Assembly: GCA_003353945.1 (NCBI GenBank)
Contig: PIVM01000025.1
Span: forward strand, 1-51,226
DNA from: Gammaproteobacteria bacterium
GTDB taxonomy: Bacteria > Pseudomonadota > Gammaproteobacteria > Pseudomonadales > PIVM01
Reading direction: 5' to 3'
DNA: 51,226 nucleotides
A program made the position numbers and the translations under genes. Under the pieces are notes generated by a model. That model did no database searches, was not told the origin of the DNA, and was given only the letters and a program-made list of their open reading frames with translations. Positions 1 to 9,265 of the stretch are shown here, piece after piece. How positions within the stretch are numbered: position 1 is the stretch's first letter; each line of letters starts with the position of its first letter.

Positions 1-160
1 TCACGAGTATCTTGCGTCTGATAATCTTTGCTCTCACAAAGCATCTCAGCAAGTACCCACACGAATTACTTGATCTAGCTTGTTAAATAACTACCTCGTC
101 GCTCGGACTAGGCTTGTCGCCTTCGGCTTGCCATCAAATGACTCCCCTCATCGCGGAGGC
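1..160 (-). other. 16S rRNA leader (5' external transcribed spacer)
   Basis: Read on the minus strand, this stretch follows two rrn-type promoters and contains the block AAGTAATTCGTGTGGGTACT, which I recognise from pre-16S leaders of pseudomonad-type gammaproteobacteria. A TTTAACAAGC stretch just upstream resembles a boxA antitermination element. The mature 16S gene is not in the window; it should begin just left of base 1. The leader ends at the window edge, so its length cannot be given. Confidence 0.75.
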
Positions 161-162
161 GC

Positions 163-190
163 ATTATACATTTCGCCGCCTCATCTGCAA
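163..190 (-). promoter_or_regulatory. rrn promoter P2 (proximal)
   Basis: On the minus strand there is a -35 hexamer TTGCAG (185-190), a 16-base spacer and a perfect -10 TATAAT (163-168). A GCGCCTCC discriminator follows. A GC-rich discriminator right after a consensus -10 is the signature of stringently controlled rRNA promoters. It reads towards the left edge, into the 16S leader. Confidence 0.8.
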
Positions 191-264
191 GTGTTTTTTA
201 ATCTTTTTAACAACTTAAATCAAAAACGCTTGCTTCACTTCCCTCCTGCTTGAAGGGAAGGCGC

Positions 265-292
265 ATTATAGGGGCTAACTTCTTGCTGTCAA
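265..292 (-). promoter_or_regulatory. rrn promoter P1 (distal)
   Basis: On the minus strand: consensus -35 TTGACA (287-292), 16-base spacer, consensus -10 TATAAT (265-270), then a GCGCC discriminator. It lies about 100 bases upstream of P2, which gives the tandem arrangement usual for rRNA operons. It sits only about 20 bases from the 3' end of pssA, whose transcript runs into it in the same direction. Confidence 0.85.
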
Positions 293-310
293 CGTTTTCG
301 CGTTAAAAGA

Positions 311-1141
311 TTATTTTTTTATTACTCGATCCCATAATAACAGCACAGGGCCCGACGATGCGTATAGCAGAAATATCAACAAAAGCATTCGTGCAGGATC
401 AATCGTAATGACCACAAATATCAGAACAACAAGCAGCATAAGCACGAATGGAACCCGGCCTTTCAGATCTAATCCTTTGAAGCTGTGATACGGCACATTC
501 ATTACCATTAAGGTACCGGACAAAATCGTAATCAGCGCTGCAGCAATGGCGATTTGCGTCGTAAGCCCATCACCCGTATACCCTTCTTCAAAACAGACCC
601 ACACCATACCAGCAATAACAGCCGCTGCTGACGGGCTTGCCAAGCCGGTAAAAAACCGCTTGTCAGCCACCTCTATCTGCGTATTAAAACGCGCTAATCG
701 CAAGGCAGCGCCTGCAACATACACAAAAGCCGCAGCCCAACCAAACTTTCCCAGAGTGGATAGCGACCAGCAAAAAACAACCAACGCCGGCGCCACACCA
801 AATGACACCATATCTGCAAGACTGTCATATTCTGCACCAAACGCACTTTGTGTCCCAGTTAAACGCGCAACCCGACCATCCAAGCCGTCCAATATCATTG
901 CAACAAAAATGGCGATTGCAGCCGCTTCAAATTTCCCGTGCATACCCGCGATGATTGCATAAAATCCGGCAAACAAAGCGCCCGTAGTAATTAGATTCGG
1001 CAATAGATAAATGCCACGACGACGGACTTTCTGTCCTTTTTCCACAACTTCTTCAACGTGTTCGTCGACAGGAATCAACCCATCAATCGAATTTGCATCA
1101 TTTTCTTCGCCCACTTCTTCTTTCTTATCTTCTTCGTTCAA
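311..1141 (-). CDS. pssA: CDP-diacylglycerol--serine O-phosphatidyltransferase
   Basis: Makes phosphatidylserine from CDP-diacylglycerol and serine at the inner membrane, the first step to phosphatidylethanolamine. The CDP-alcohol phosphatidyltransferase signature DG-x2-AR-x8-G-x3-D-x3-D is complete: D88 G89, A92 R93, G102, D106, D110. About 40 hydrophilic, acidic N-terminal residues precede a body of several membrane helices. At 276 residues it is the short integral-membrane type (as in Bacillus and pseudomonads), not the E. coli PLD-like enzyme. It lies downstream of ilvY in the same direction with about 80 bases between them. In pseudomonads pssA also neighbours ilvC, so the ilv-pss linkage looks ancestral. 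Confidence 0.93.
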   Translation of the reverse strand: MNEEDKKEEVGEENDANSIDGLIPVDEHVEEVVEKGQKVRRRGIYLLPNLITTGALFAGFYAIIAGMHGKFEAAAIAIFVAMILDGLDGRVARLTGTQSAFGAEYDSLADMVSFGVAPALVVFCWSLSTLGKFGWAAAFVYVAGAALRLARFNTQIEVADKRFFTGLASPSAAAVIAGMVWVCFEEGYTGDGLTTQIAIAAALITILSGTLMVMNVPYHSFKGLDLKGRVPFVLMLLVVLIFVVITIDPARMLLLIFLLYASSGPVLLLWDRVIKK

Positions 1142-1224
1142 TGCAACGTACCTTAAGTTTTACATACGCATTGCATCATAGGACAGTTTCAACCTTACTG
1201 ACAATGCCGCGCCCCTAATTTGTG

Positions 1225-2130
1225 TCAACGCGCAACCAGCTCACTTGTCACCTGCCAAAATGCACTCACTAACGGACTGAGCAAACGCTGATGAAGCACA
1301 CATACTCCGATGTGAAAAGGCTCTATATCCGGCTCAACGGGCAACACCCTTACCTTCTCTTTCAAGGGACTATTCTGAATAACCAATTCGGGAACCAATC
1401 CAACACCGAACCCCAGACCCACCATGGATACAATCGCCTCATGACCCGACACATAGGCATATATGTCAGGCTTTACGCCCACATCCTTTAACCAGGCATC
1501 CAAACGCTTTCTTGCCAAACCGTGCTCGGAGACAATCAAAGGCAAGGATTTCCAATCCAGCGTTTTCTCAACACTCAACATCTTCAATACTTTCTGCGAT
1601 ACCTGACACTCAGTCGCAGGACCAATAAAGCGCAAAGGCGTATAGGTAATCGTCTGGAAACTGATTTTTTTAGACAAGCTACCAGGATGGGCAGCTATGG
1701 ATAGATCCTCTTCTCCACTTAAAACCCGCGGGATAGCATCCGCCTGGTCTCCAGTGTGCAACTTTATCTCAATACCAGGGTAACGCTGTCGAAAGGTCGG
1801 TAAAATGCTAGCGAGAATGCTATAGCTGGCTGTGACAGAGCAATAAATCCTTAATTCGCCCTCAAGCGATTTGGATGCCAACTTAAGCTCCTGTTGCAGC
1901 GACTCCCACCGAGACTTCGCATCAACGGCGTACACTCTGAACAGCTCACCAGCGGGCGTGAGCTGAACTGAGCGATTATCCCTGATAAACAACACGGTAC
2001 CCAGTTGATCTTCCAACCTTTGTACTGCTCGTGATACTGCAGAAGGGGTCATATGACAGGCTTTAGCAGCCCTGGCAAAGTGCAAGGTGTTTGCCAGCGT
2101 AATAAACAGTGTTAATAAACGCGAATCCAT
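1225..2130 (-). CDS. ilvY: LysR-type activator of ilvC
   Basis: A 301-residue LysR-type regulator with an N-terminal winged helix-turn-helix (about residues 3-60, with the family run TPSAVSRAVQRLEDQLG) and a C-terminal effector domain. It is transcribed divergently from ilvC, the arrangement in which E. coli IlvY activates ilvC when its inducers acetolactate or acetohydroxybutyrate accumulate. Length and position match IlvY (297 residues in E. coli). Effector identity is inferred from the family and context, not read from residues. The start ATG at 2130 gives the usual LysR N-terminus, with the HTH beginning within the first 20 residues. Confidence 0.88.
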   Translation of the reverse strand: MDSRLLTLFITLANTLHFARAAKACHMTPSAVSRAVQRLEDQLGTVLFIRDNRSVQLTPAGELFRVYAVDAKSRWESLQQELKLASKSLEGELRIYCSVTASYSILASILPTFRQRYPGIEIKLHTGDQADAIPRVLSGEEDLSIAAHPGSLSKKISFQTITYTPLRFIGPATECQVSQKVLKMLSVEKTLDWKSLPLIVSEHGLARKRLDAWLKDVGVKPDIYAYVSGHEAIVSMVGLGFGVGLVPELVIQNSPLKEKVRVLPVEPDIEPFHIGVCVLHQRLLSPLVSAFWQVTSELVAR

Positions 2131-2144
2131 TACCGTTGCTCATA

Positions 2145-2159
2145 TTGCATATTCTGCAA
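2145..2159. promoter_or_regulatory. Candidate IlvY operator
   Basis: TTGCATATTCTGCAA is an inverted repeat with TTGCA/TGCAA arms in the ilvY-ilvC intergenic region, just upstream of the ilvY start and about 40 bases before the proposed ilvC -35. LysR regulators bind T-N11-A-type dyads in such positions. I did not compare it with experimentally mapped IlvY boxes. Confidence 0.45.
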
Positions 2160-2181
2160 CATTAAATATCACATATATCAT

Positions 2182-2210
2182 TTTACGCAATAGTTTTTTT
2201 TCGCTACATT
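2182..2210 (+). promoter_or_regulatory. Candidate ilvC promoter
   Basis: TTTACG (2182-2187), a 17-base spacer and TACATT (2205-2210) form a weak sigma-70-like promoter. Weakness would fit dependence on an activator such as IlvY. The start codon lies about 50 bases downstream, preceded by a GGAG ribosome site at about 2249-2252. Confidence 0.4.
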
Positions 2211-2258
2211 CCTCTACCATTACTCAATCAGAACTTCTACGCACCACTGGAGAATAAT

Positions 2259-3734
2259 ATGACTACTAACTACTTTAACTCTTTGCCACTGAGGCTACAA
2301 TTTGAAGAACTTGGCAAATGCCGCTTCATGGATCAAAGCGAATTTGCCAATGGTTGCGACTACTTAAAAGGTAAAAAGGTGGTCATTGTTGGCTGCGGCG
2401 CCCAAGGATTGAATCAAGGGTTGAATATGCGAGATAGCGGACTGGATGTCTCTTACGCACTGCGGCAGGCCGCGATTGATGAAAAACGCCCTTCATGGAA
2501 AAACGCCACTGCTAACAAATTTACGGTCGCAAACTATGAAGATCTCATCCCAACTGCAGACCTCATCTGTAATCTAACCCCCGACAAACAGCACAGTGCC
2601 GTTGTTGCACAGGTTATGCCTCTAATGAAAAAAGACGCTACCCTGGCCTATTCACACGGTTTTAATATTGTCGAGGAAGGCACGAAAATTCGTGAAGACC
2701 TAACGGTCGTCATGGTTGCCCCCAAATGCCCCGGATCGGAAGTACGAGCTGAATATCTACGCGGTTTTGGCGTACCCACGCTGCTGGCAGTACATCGAGA
2801 AAACGATCCAAACGGTGACGGCTGGGATATTGCCAAGGCTTATGCCGCAGCAACAGGAGGCCATCGGGCAGGCTGCCTTGAGTCCTCATTCATTGCTGAA
2901 GTTAAATCAGATCTTATGGGAGAGCAAACCATTCTTTGCGGCATGCTGCAAACCGGCTCCTTGCTGTGTTATGACAAAATGATTGAAGAAGGAATCGATG
3001 CCAAATATGCTTCCAAGCTCGTTCAATATGGCTGGGAGACCATCACCGAAGGTCTCAAACACGGTGGCATCACCAACATGATGGACCGTCTCTCGAATCC
3101 TGCAAAAATCCGCGCCTTCGATTTGGCTGAAGAGCTAAAAGAAATCATGCGGCCACTTTTTGAAAAACACCAGGATGACATCATGTCCGGTGAGTTCTCC
3201 CGCACGATGATGGAAGACTGGGCCAACGACGACGCAAACCTGCTGAAATGGCGCGCTGAAACTGCTGAAACCGACTTTGAAAAATCCAGCAATGACGGAA
3301 TCGAGATCAGCGAACAGGAATACTACGATCACGGTATTTTAATGGTTGCTATGGTTAAGGCCGGTGTTGAGCTTGCCTTTGAAACCATGTGCGCAGCAGG
3401 CATTATTGAAGATTCTGCATACTATGAATCGCTGCATGAAACGCCATTAATCGCCAATACTATTGCGCGTAAAAAGCTGTACGAAATGAATGTCGTGATT
3501 TCAGATACTGCCGAATACGGCTGTTACTTGTTTGCCCACGCAGCCGCTCCCTTGCTAAAAGACTTTATGAGCCGAGTTAACACCGATGTAATTGGTAAGG
3601 GGTTTGATAATAAAGATAATAGCGTGGATAACCAACGCCTTATCGCAGTCAATAGTGCGATTCGCAATCATGATGTCGAGTATATAGGTGAAGAACTGCG
3701 CGGCTATATGACTGCGATGAAAAAAATTGTATAA
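2259..3734 (+). CDS. ilvC: Ketol-acid reductoisomerase (class II)
   Basis: Catalyses the NADPH-dependent isomeroreduction of acetolactate and acetohydroxybutyrate in valine, leucine and isoleucine synthesis. It is 491 residues, the same as the long class II E. coli enzyme, and nearly collinear with it by memory. The Rossmann loop VGCGAQG lies at residues 44-50. The NADPH-specificity segment (SYALR), the acid-rich metal site in the [13 protein letters not shown] segment and the repeated C-terminal knotted domain are all present. A GGAG ribosome site lies 6-7 bases upstream of the ATG. The gene is divergent from ilvY and ends at a hairpin terminator, so it is probably monocistronic. Confidence 0.97.
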   Translation: MTTNYFNSLPLRLQFEELGKCRFMDQSEFANGCDYLKGKKVVIVGCGAQGLNQGLNMRDSGLDVSYALRQAAIDEKRPSWKNATANKFTVANYEDLIPTADLICNLTPDKQHSAVVAQVMPLMKKDATLAYSHGFNIVEEGTKIREDLTVVMVAPKCPGSEVRAEYLRGFGVPTLLAVHRENDPNGDGWDIAKAYAAATGGHRAGCLESSFIAEVKSDLMGEQTILCGMLQTGSLLCYDKMIEEGIDAKYASKLVQYGWETITEGLKHGGITNMMDRLSNPAKIRAFDLAEELKEIMRPLFEKHQDDIMSGEFSRTMMEDWANDDANLLKWRAETAETDFEKSSNDGIEISEQEYYDHGILMVAMVKAGVELAFETMCAAGIIEDSAYYESLHETPLIANTIARKKLYEMNVVISDTAEYGCYLFAHAAAPLLKDFMSRVNTDVIGKGFDNKDNSVDNQRLIAVNSAIRNHDVEYIGEELRGYMTAMKKIV

Positions 3735-3758
3735 CCGAGCACCTATACAGTAAACAAA

Positions 3759-3794
3759 GCGCTTAAATCTGACAAAATGTTTTAAGCGCCTTTT
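3759..3794 (+). terminator. Rho-independent terminator of ilvC
   Basis: A 9-bp perfect stem GCGCTTAAA (3759-3767) / TTTAAGCGC (3781-3789) with a 13-base loop, followed by CTTTT, 25 bases after the ilvC stop. The T-run is short but the position is right. Confidence 0.65.
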
Positions 3795-3900
3795 CCCAGC
3801 TCATCGATCACAACAAAAGATATGGCTGAACAAATTGTTAATCAATTGAAATCCAACTGTACTAGCAGAAAGGTCAACTTCAATCGAAGCAAAAACCTCA

Positions 3901-4108
3901 ATGTCAGGCATGGAAGAGCTGGGCAGCTCAGCCTTTGATCAACAACGCCTACAAAACTTGTCGCCAAAGGATCTGAAAAATCTCGGCCAAGCTTTGAAAC
4001 AAAAAATGGAGATTTTTACACTATAAAGAAGACTATTGGGACGAATCACGCCGCATCAAATCACGCTCAGAATCCATTGCCAACCAACTGAATCGTGAAT
4101 CCCCTTAA
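3901..4108 (+). pseudogene. Possible frameshifted small coding remnant
   Basis: An ATG at 3901 opens 41 codons rich in Q, L and K, ending with TAA at 4024-4026. In the +1 frame from 4022, another 28 coding-like codons (YKEDYWDESRR..., ending NRESP) run to a TAA at 4106-4108. The two parts could be one helical protein of about 70 residues broken by a one-base slip. I do not recognise a family and there is no good ribosome site, so this is tentative. Nothing else is visible between ilvC and djlA. Confidence 0.25.
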
Positions 4109-4208
4109 TTTGGAGATATTGTAGCCCTTAGTCATTTATAAACGTTTAGCCAAAACAGTCGATATTGTGCCTATCCACATTACGCATTAAAAAGGCCTTA
4201 TAATCTCA

Positions 4209-5009
4209 CTATCCATTGCCTTTTCGCTGTTTTTTGATCAACTCATAAGCTGCTTGAACCTCTTGGGATTTCACCGTTGCCATTTTTACCATATCCTCTG
4301 GCATGCCTTCCGCGATTAATTTATCAGGATGATACTGGCTCATTTGACGACGATAGGCTTTTTTCAATGTGCGATCATTGACATCATCAGGCACACCGAG
4401 CGCCTGATAAGCATCTTTAAGCGCATCTGCTCTTGTCGCTCCAGCAGCTTGCCCTGAAAAATGCTGCTGCGCTCTAGTCTGATTAATAAGCCGCTCAAAA
4501 GCATGAGGATTGATATTAAGAGAATGGGCGACCTGTTTCAGAATTTGCTCTTCAAGGGGATGAATACTGCCATCGGCCAGTGCAATACTGATCATATAAA
4601 CAAGCAGCATATGATTCAATTTCGGATGTTTGGAACAATCACGCTTATAATCAATCAATACTGATTCAATATCAAAATCGGCTTGCGCTCCCTTTTTAAA
4701 CAGCTCAATCGCTTCCCGACGATGCTCCGATGTAAGCCCCATCTGCCCCATCAAATGCTCGGCTTGCTTGATTTCGGCCTCGGAAATTCGACCATCCGCC
4801 TTGGCTAAACGCCCCATGACGGTATACACAGTAGTAAAAAAAACAGTCTGAACCTTATGTAAATGCTCAGGACTAGCCATCCGAAACTGGCCCGAAATCC
4901 CTTTGTCAAAAAAATGCCCCGCTAGCAAACCAATGACCGCACCAAAGGGACCCGCCACAGAATAACCCAGCAGTCCACCAATCAACTTGCCGATAAATTG
5001 TGGCATCAC
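4209..5009 (-). CDS. djlA: Membrane-anchored J-domain co-chaperone DjlA
   Basis: An Hsp40 co-chaperone that stimulates the DnaK ATPase at the inner membrane. The N-terminus has one glycine-rich membrane segment (about residues 5-35, GxxxG-like spacing). A TerB-like acidic helical domain follows (about 50-170). A C-terminal J domain contains the invariant HPD at residues 227-229. The 266-residue length is typical of DjlA. It is flanked by unrelated genes and convergent with ilvC. Two other Hsp70 homologues lie at 25-30 kb, but nothing here ties DjlA to them. Confidence 0.92.
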   Translation of the reverse strand: MMPQFIGKLIGGLLGYSVAGPFGAVIGLLAGHFFDKGISGQFRMASPEHLHKVQTVFFTTVYTVMGRLAKADGRISEAEIKQAEHLMGQMGLTSEHRREAIELFKKGAQADFDIESVLIDYKRDCSKHPKLNHMLLVYMISIALADGSIHPLEEQILKQVAHSLNINPHAFERLINQTRAQQHFSGQAAGATRADALKDAYQALGVPDDVNDRTLKKAYRRQMSQYHPDKLIAEGMPEDMVKMATVKSQEVQAAYELIKKQRKGNG

Positions 5010-5244
5010 ATCACTCCAAGCAAGAAAACGCCCAGTCTAGGCACTGGTATGAAAAATGCAACCACTCTGACCTTACTCTGTCGCATACACAACCTTCGAC
5101 ATTAGGGCCACGGAAAAAATGTCAGATGCTACACTTAGCGGTATTATTAGCCAGTATCTAGCAGTGTATGACGTTCCCGTACATTTGCTCCACATTAGAT
5201 GTTCGAGATAAGTACACATCACCACTAAAAGGACTCTGAGGACG

Positions 5245-6591
5245 ATGAAAAAACTGCTACCGCTGTCATTTATAGTAGCGACAACTTCCATCCATGTAAC
5301 AGCAGATAACCTTTATCCTTTCCACGCCCGCGCCATGGCAATGGGTAATACAGGCGTCGCCTCCGCACGAAGTTCAGGAGCTGCATTTTTTAATTCTTCC
5401 TTAATGGCGCAACAAGATCCCAAAGATGATTTTGAAGTTCTGCTGCCCGCATTGGGCGTACTGGCTGCAGATGATGACGAACTTATCAACAATATTGATC
5501 ATATTGATGAGACTGGTTCCATTGATACCTTTACCGACGCAGTAGATAACTATAACTCCCTGATTGACGGAACGAGCACGCCCAATCAGGCACTTGCTAA
5601 TAATGCTGCACTGCAAATTCGCAACGCTATTACAGATCTTGACCTACAAATACAGAGTATTGACAAGAATACTCTGCGCGCTACTGCCAGTGCAGGGCTG
5701 GTAATAGTTATTCCAAGTAAAAACTTCTCTATTGCTTTTACGGCGACTGGACATGCCTCTGCCGCTGCCATCTTCAATTATAATGATAGCGACACAGTCA
5801 CCTTATACAGCAACACTCTCGTCAACTTAACAAGTGATCTTGTTAATGCTCGGAGCAAAGAGGCGATTCTTAACGACTCGGATTATTTAGATCTTATTGA
5901 AGAAGACGTAGATGGCGATATTCGTCTTCGAGAGCCCACACTGGAATCCGAAATCGAAGGTGTCGCCTTTGGACTAACCGAACTAGCCCTACCGATGGCT
6001 CGTGAATTCGAAATTAGCGGCCAGAAAATCGCCTTTGGTATTACACCAAAATATGTCGATGTCAAAACTTACGATTATATTGCTCGAGTCATTAATGAGG
6101 GCGTGGACGGTATCGAGGATATCGAAGCGGCCTTCAAAGAGACTGAAGAAACTGACCACAATTTCAACCTTGATATTGGTGCCAGCTACCAAAAAAACAA
6201 CTGGACAGCAGGCCTGTCCCTACACAACCTGCTCACTCAAAAGTACGAAACAGTGACTACCAGAACCATCAAAATCACACCTCAAGCCCGTATTGGTGCT
6301 GCCTACAACGGAGATTGGTTTACCGTGGCTATGGACTGGGATATTACCGAACAGAACGGGCTTTTTCCTAATCAGGAGACTCAATTCCTGGCGACCGGTG
6401 TTGAATTTGATCTATGGGAAATTCTGCAACTACGTGCCGGTTACAACCATAATAGGAGCAATCCCGACACTGATATGGTCTCAGCAGGCCTTGGACTTTC
6501 AGTCATTGGTATCATGGTGGAATTGGCAGTATCACAAGCACCGGATATTGACGCCTATGGTGGTGCATTTCAAATTGGATTTCTTTACTAA
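5245..6591 (+). CDS. TraF-like outer-membrane beta-barrel protein
   Basis: A 448-residue exported protein. It has a signal peptide (MKKLLPLSFIVATTSIHVTA), then the N-terminal block ARAMAMGNTGVASA, typical of the plasmid-transfer TraF_2 family and of FadL-like barrels. An acidic middle region follows, then repeated amphipathic strands to the C-terminus. Although the family is named after conjugal transfer TraF, chromosomal members like this one are found without any transfer genes, and none are seen here. It is probably an outer-membrane channel of unknown substrate. A GAGGAC ribosome site precedes the ATG. It converges on the PP2C gene with only 22 bases between stops. Confidence 0.7.
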   Translation: MKKLLPLSFIVATTSIHVTADNLYPFHARAMAMGNTGVASARSSGAAFFNSSLMAQQDPKDDFEVLLPALGVLAADDDELINNIDHIDETGSIDTFTDAVDNYNSLIDGTSTPNQALANNAALQIRNAITDLDLQIQSIDKNTLRATASAGLVIVIPSKNFSIAFTATGHASAAAIFNYNDSDTVTLYSNTLVNLTSDLVNARSKEAILNDSDYLDLIEEDVDGDIRLREPTLESEIEGVAFGLTELALPMAREFEISGQKIAFGITPKYVDVKTYDYIARVINEGVDGIEDIEAAFKETEETDHNFNLDIGASYQKNNWTAGLSLHNLLTQKYETVTTRTIKITPQARIGAAYNGDWFTVAMDWDITEQNGLFPNQETQFLATGVEFDLWEILQLRAGYNHNRSNPDTDMVSAGLGLSVIGIMVELAVSQAPDIDAYGGAFQIGFLY

Positions 6592-6613
6592 CCGGCCGTT
6601 AATTCAGCCTTTT

Positions 6614-7366
6614 TTAACACACTTTGATCAAAACAACGGATGCATTACTTTTACAGCCACCCGCAATACTGCGATCTATCAGCTCTCGAACCTGTTGCTT
6701 TGTCGATACAGGTTTTCGTAACACTCGCGCAATATCCCTTTTAGATACAGTCCGATACAAACCATCTGAACACAATATAAATGAGTCACCATGACGTGCA
6801 TTGCAGGTTTGCAAACTAAACCGCAAAGAAGTCTGTATACCCAGAGACTTGGTCAATACATCACGAATGGGCGCACAATCAACATCGGAGGAACTTATTC
6901 CACCGCTATCGAGCATGGTTTGCAGAATACTATCGTCACGCGTCATTTGGATCAATTCATCATCAAGTAAACGATAGCAACGCGAATCACCAGCGTGGAT
7001 CACCGTCATATTATCGCCGTAGGCCATCGCAGCAACCAATGTTGTGCCCATCTCCGCAAACGCCTCTTCACTATCACGCGCTTGCACTACAGCATCGTTG
7101 GCAGCCACCCCCGCATGCAACAAGGTTCGTTCGATCTCTTCCACATACGGTGTTTTGCACTGAAGATCAAAAGGGGTCAGCGTGTTGACAACAGTTTTTA
7201 CTGCTAATTGACTGGCTACTGATCCACCAAAATAACCATCCATACCATCAGCTAACACACCCAGCGCCATTTTCTTATCAGGACGTATGCACCAATCGAG
7301 AGAGTCTTCATTCTCTCTTCTCAGGCAACCACTGTCGCTATAACCAAAAACTTCATAACTCAACAT
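6614..7366 (-). CDS. PP2C-family serine/threonine phosphatase with altered metal site
   Basis: A 250-residue PPM/PP2C phosphatase domain, with the blocks RRENEDS, ADGMDG, HAGDSRCYRL and LCSDGL in the right order. I start it at the ATG at 7366, which puts the conserved first strand (FGYSDSGC) near the N-terminus; a GTG at 7429 would add 21 residues. It is odd in two places. The usual DGMGGH reads DGMDGY. The C-terminal GG-x-DN motif, whose Asp is a metal ligand in bacterial PP2C enzymes, reads GGCKSN. Activity may be altered or lost. No Ser/Thr kinase is encoded nearby. Some PP2C genes belong to type VI secretion clusters, but no other such gene is here. Confidence 0.78.
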   Translation of the reverse strand: MLSYEVFGYSDSGCLRRENEDSLDWCIRPDKKMALGVLADGMDGYFGGSVASQLAVKTVVNTLTPFDLQCKTPYVEEIERTLLHAGVAANDAVVQARDSEEAFAEMGTTLVAAMAYGDNMTVIHAGDSRCYRLLDDELIQMTRDDSILQTMLDSGGISSSDVDCAPIRDVLTKSLGIQTSLRFSLQTCNARHGDSFILCSDGLYRTVSKRDIARVLRKPVSTKQQVRELIDRSIAGGCKSNASVVLIKVC

Positions 7367-7638
7367 AGTAATGCCATTACTGCCAACTTCCAAAATAACA
7401 TTACTTTTACTATAGCCTGAAGAATACACAGGGGGCCGACGAACACATCAATTGGAATATCGACTGTGCCACAAAATAATGAAAAGTTCTTAATAGGCAT
7501 CGGTGGTACCCAGGCGCGGCGGGCATCCACTTCGAGGCTCAACACCCAGAAAGATAAAACCAGAAGACAGGCTGGCTACTGTTGGGAAATGATTTCCTCA
7601 ACATCCGCCGTATTAAATGTACTATTTAAATGTACTAT

Positions 7639-8058
7639 TCAGGCCAAACCAAACCAGCCCCTGAACTCCTCCATCTTTTGTTCAGGCTCTATATTGACAT
7701 CTTGTTTCATACAAGGTGCCACGCGCAATGAAATGGTAGTGCCGTTACCCCAGGGCCACCAAGCAGCAAACAAAAACTCTTCCTGCGAGAGATCCGAGTG
7801 AAAAAATCGCTGCCCCGGCATCAAACCACCAAACTGACCAACAATAAGCTGAATTTCCTCCGGTGCATCATCAATAGTTGATGGATCCCAGACAGCCGTC
7901 AGAAATTGACCAATTGCCTGTTCAACAATCTCCTGATCTACCGTTTGAAATTCGGCTAACGCCGTTTCAAAACGACTATCCCATTTCCACTGTAATTGCT
8001 CTTCAAGAGTGACGGATATAACCTGACATGTGTTGGCAATGCTTGTTTCACTATTCAT
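7639..8058 (-). CDS. Hypothetical protein
   Basis: A 139-residue soluble, acidic protein with no signal peptide or membrane segment. It is rich in Trp and Phe, including FAAWWPWGNGTT in its C-terminal half. I do not recognise the family. It lies upstream of the PP2C gene in the same direction with about 270 bases between, so it may be co-transcribed. The ATG at 8058 has only a weak purine-rich stretch upstream. The coding bias looks real and no competing frame is better. Confidence 0.55.
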   Translation of the reverse strand: MNSETSIANTCQVISVTLEEQLQWKWDSRFETALAEFQTVDQEIVEQAIGQFLTAVWDPSTIDDAPEEIQLIVGQFGGLMPGQRFFHSDLSQEEFLFAAWWPWGNGTTISLRVAPCMKQDVNIEPEQKMEEFRGWFGLA

Positions 8059-8756
8059 TTTTTATCGTTTCTCAACTGCGTCATTGTTTAGCATGTAGGA
8101 TTGTGCTCCAGCAACCGACTCACAAGCCCGTGATTTTTACACTGCGAAACCTTTATGATACATCCCGTTGGGGCTTTATAAACAATATTTTTTCCACAGC
8201 CACTAAACCCGGACATTAATAATGGAACCCAATCCCTCATTGGTTACGGTTACAGTATTCTGAGACTCACTGGTTTGCACCGTCTTATGCGATTCGCGAT
8301 GAGCATCGTCTTAGGTATTTTCCCGTAACACGTGCTCTCAAGTCCGGCTTATAAATAGCCGCAAACTCACCGGTATCCGACTAAATATAGCACATTCAGA
8401 GAGATCGTCTAACGTGGCAAAACAGCGGCAATTATGTGGCTCTCGCTCCCATTTTACGTAAATAAACCAATACCCAGCAAGCCTCCCCGCTCCTGAAAGA
8501 TTCACTGTGATCTCTCTTTTTTATTAGCAAGCCAATTATGTAATAACAGACCCCTATTCTTATTGCTTCAGCAAAAACAATCCACTGTGATTTTTATCCG
8601 ACTAAATATTTTTCTGGCTTGCGTCACGACTATGATCTATCTTAGTTTTAGAGTATGAGCAATCAGGACTTCGGTTGTAATAAGAATAGTAGCGGTGCGC
8701 CTGAGTATTCATTTCTCATTTCACAACATGACTATTTCGTCCTATGGAGCGTCTCT
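8059..8756. other. Intergenic region, no gene recognised
   Basis: About 700 bases between a leftward hypothetical gene and the rightward tautomerase. Open frames here are short and lack ribosome sites or recognisable products. The string TCCGACTAAATAT occurs twice (about 8377 and 8598). Otherwise I see only AT-rich sequence that could hold promoters for both flanking genes. Confidence 0.5.
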
Positions 8757-9137
8757 ATGCCCGTGATTTCGATTAAGTCACTACCCTTCGCAGAAGAAAA
8801 AAATATTGCCTGCATCTTGGAAGGAATCAGCAAGGATGTGAGCAAATCTGCAGGTGTTGATATCATTCATTTCACCGTAACGTGGGAGTATCTCAGCCCA
8901 GGACATTATGCAGTCTCCGGCAACGCCAAAGACTGTCAACCAATGGAAATGCACCCCATTCTAGTGGACGTGTTAGCACCAGATTTTAACTCATGTGGCA
9001 ATAAAGATATTATTCTCAAAAGTATTGCCCGCAGCTTGTCTGCCAGAGCGGAAATACCACAAGACAATATATTTATCCATTACTGCCAGGCCAACAGCGG
9101 TATGGTTTACGATGCCGGTGATATTGTTCGTTGGTAA
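8757..9137 (+). CDS. 4-oxalocrotonate tautomerase/MIF-superfamily protein
   Basis: A 126-residue protein beginning Met-Pro-Val-Ile-Ser. The tautomerase superfamily uses an N-terminal proline, exposed by Met removal, as its catalytic base. The length fits a double beta-alpha-beta unit. The start at 8757 is preferred over an upstream ATG at 8655 because it puts Pro at position 2 and has a GGAG ribosome site (8745-8748) 8 bases upstream; the 34 upstream residues look non-homologous. The substrate is unknown. It lies just ahead of the MarR/efflux operon but has its own spacing, so co-regulation is only possible. Confidence 0.65.
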   Translation: MPVISIKSLPFAEEKNIACILEGISKDVSKSAGVDIIHFTVTWEYLSPGHYAVSGNAKDCQPMEMHPILVDVLAPDFNSCGNKDIILKSIARSLSARAEIPQDNIFIHYCQANSGMVYDAGDIVRW

Positions 9138-9237
9138 AATTTAACTTTTCCAGTTTTCCACCCGTCATAATCGTTCCCAGCAGATTGTAACCTAACCTTA
9201 ACAATTCGCCCTTCATAGACACCCTATACTACCCTTT

Positions 9238-9256
9238 TAGTAATGTTTGGTAACTA
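9238..9256. promoter_or_regulatory. Imperfect inverted repeat before the marR-emrAB operon
   Basis: A stretch with TAGT and ACTA ends (TAGTAATGTTTGGTAACTA) lies immediately before the ribosome site of the double MarR gene and just after a candidate -10 TATACT (9225-9230). MarR proteins often repress their own operon by binding such dyads over the early transcribed region. The dyad is poor in its centre. Confidence 0.3.
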
Positions 9257-9265
9257 TAAGGATTG

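Noticed and set aside
546-962. Open frame of 138 codons on the plus strand
   Set aside because: Entirely antisense to pssA, whose family signature is certain; composition is that of a shadow frame.
5245-6591. Conjugation or integrative element suggested by the TraF-like name
   Set aside because: No other transfer, relaxase, integrase or att-like sequence is nearby; the family occurs widely on chromosomes without transfer genes.
6614-8058. Type VI secretion remnant suggested by a PP2C gene
   Set aside because: No Tss, Hcp, VgrG or kinase gene is present and the neighbouring 139-residue protein is not recognisable as a secretion component.
8028-8219. 63-codon plus-strand frame after the hypothetical gene
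   Set aside because: Starts inside the opposite-strand gene, no ribosome site, no family resemblance.
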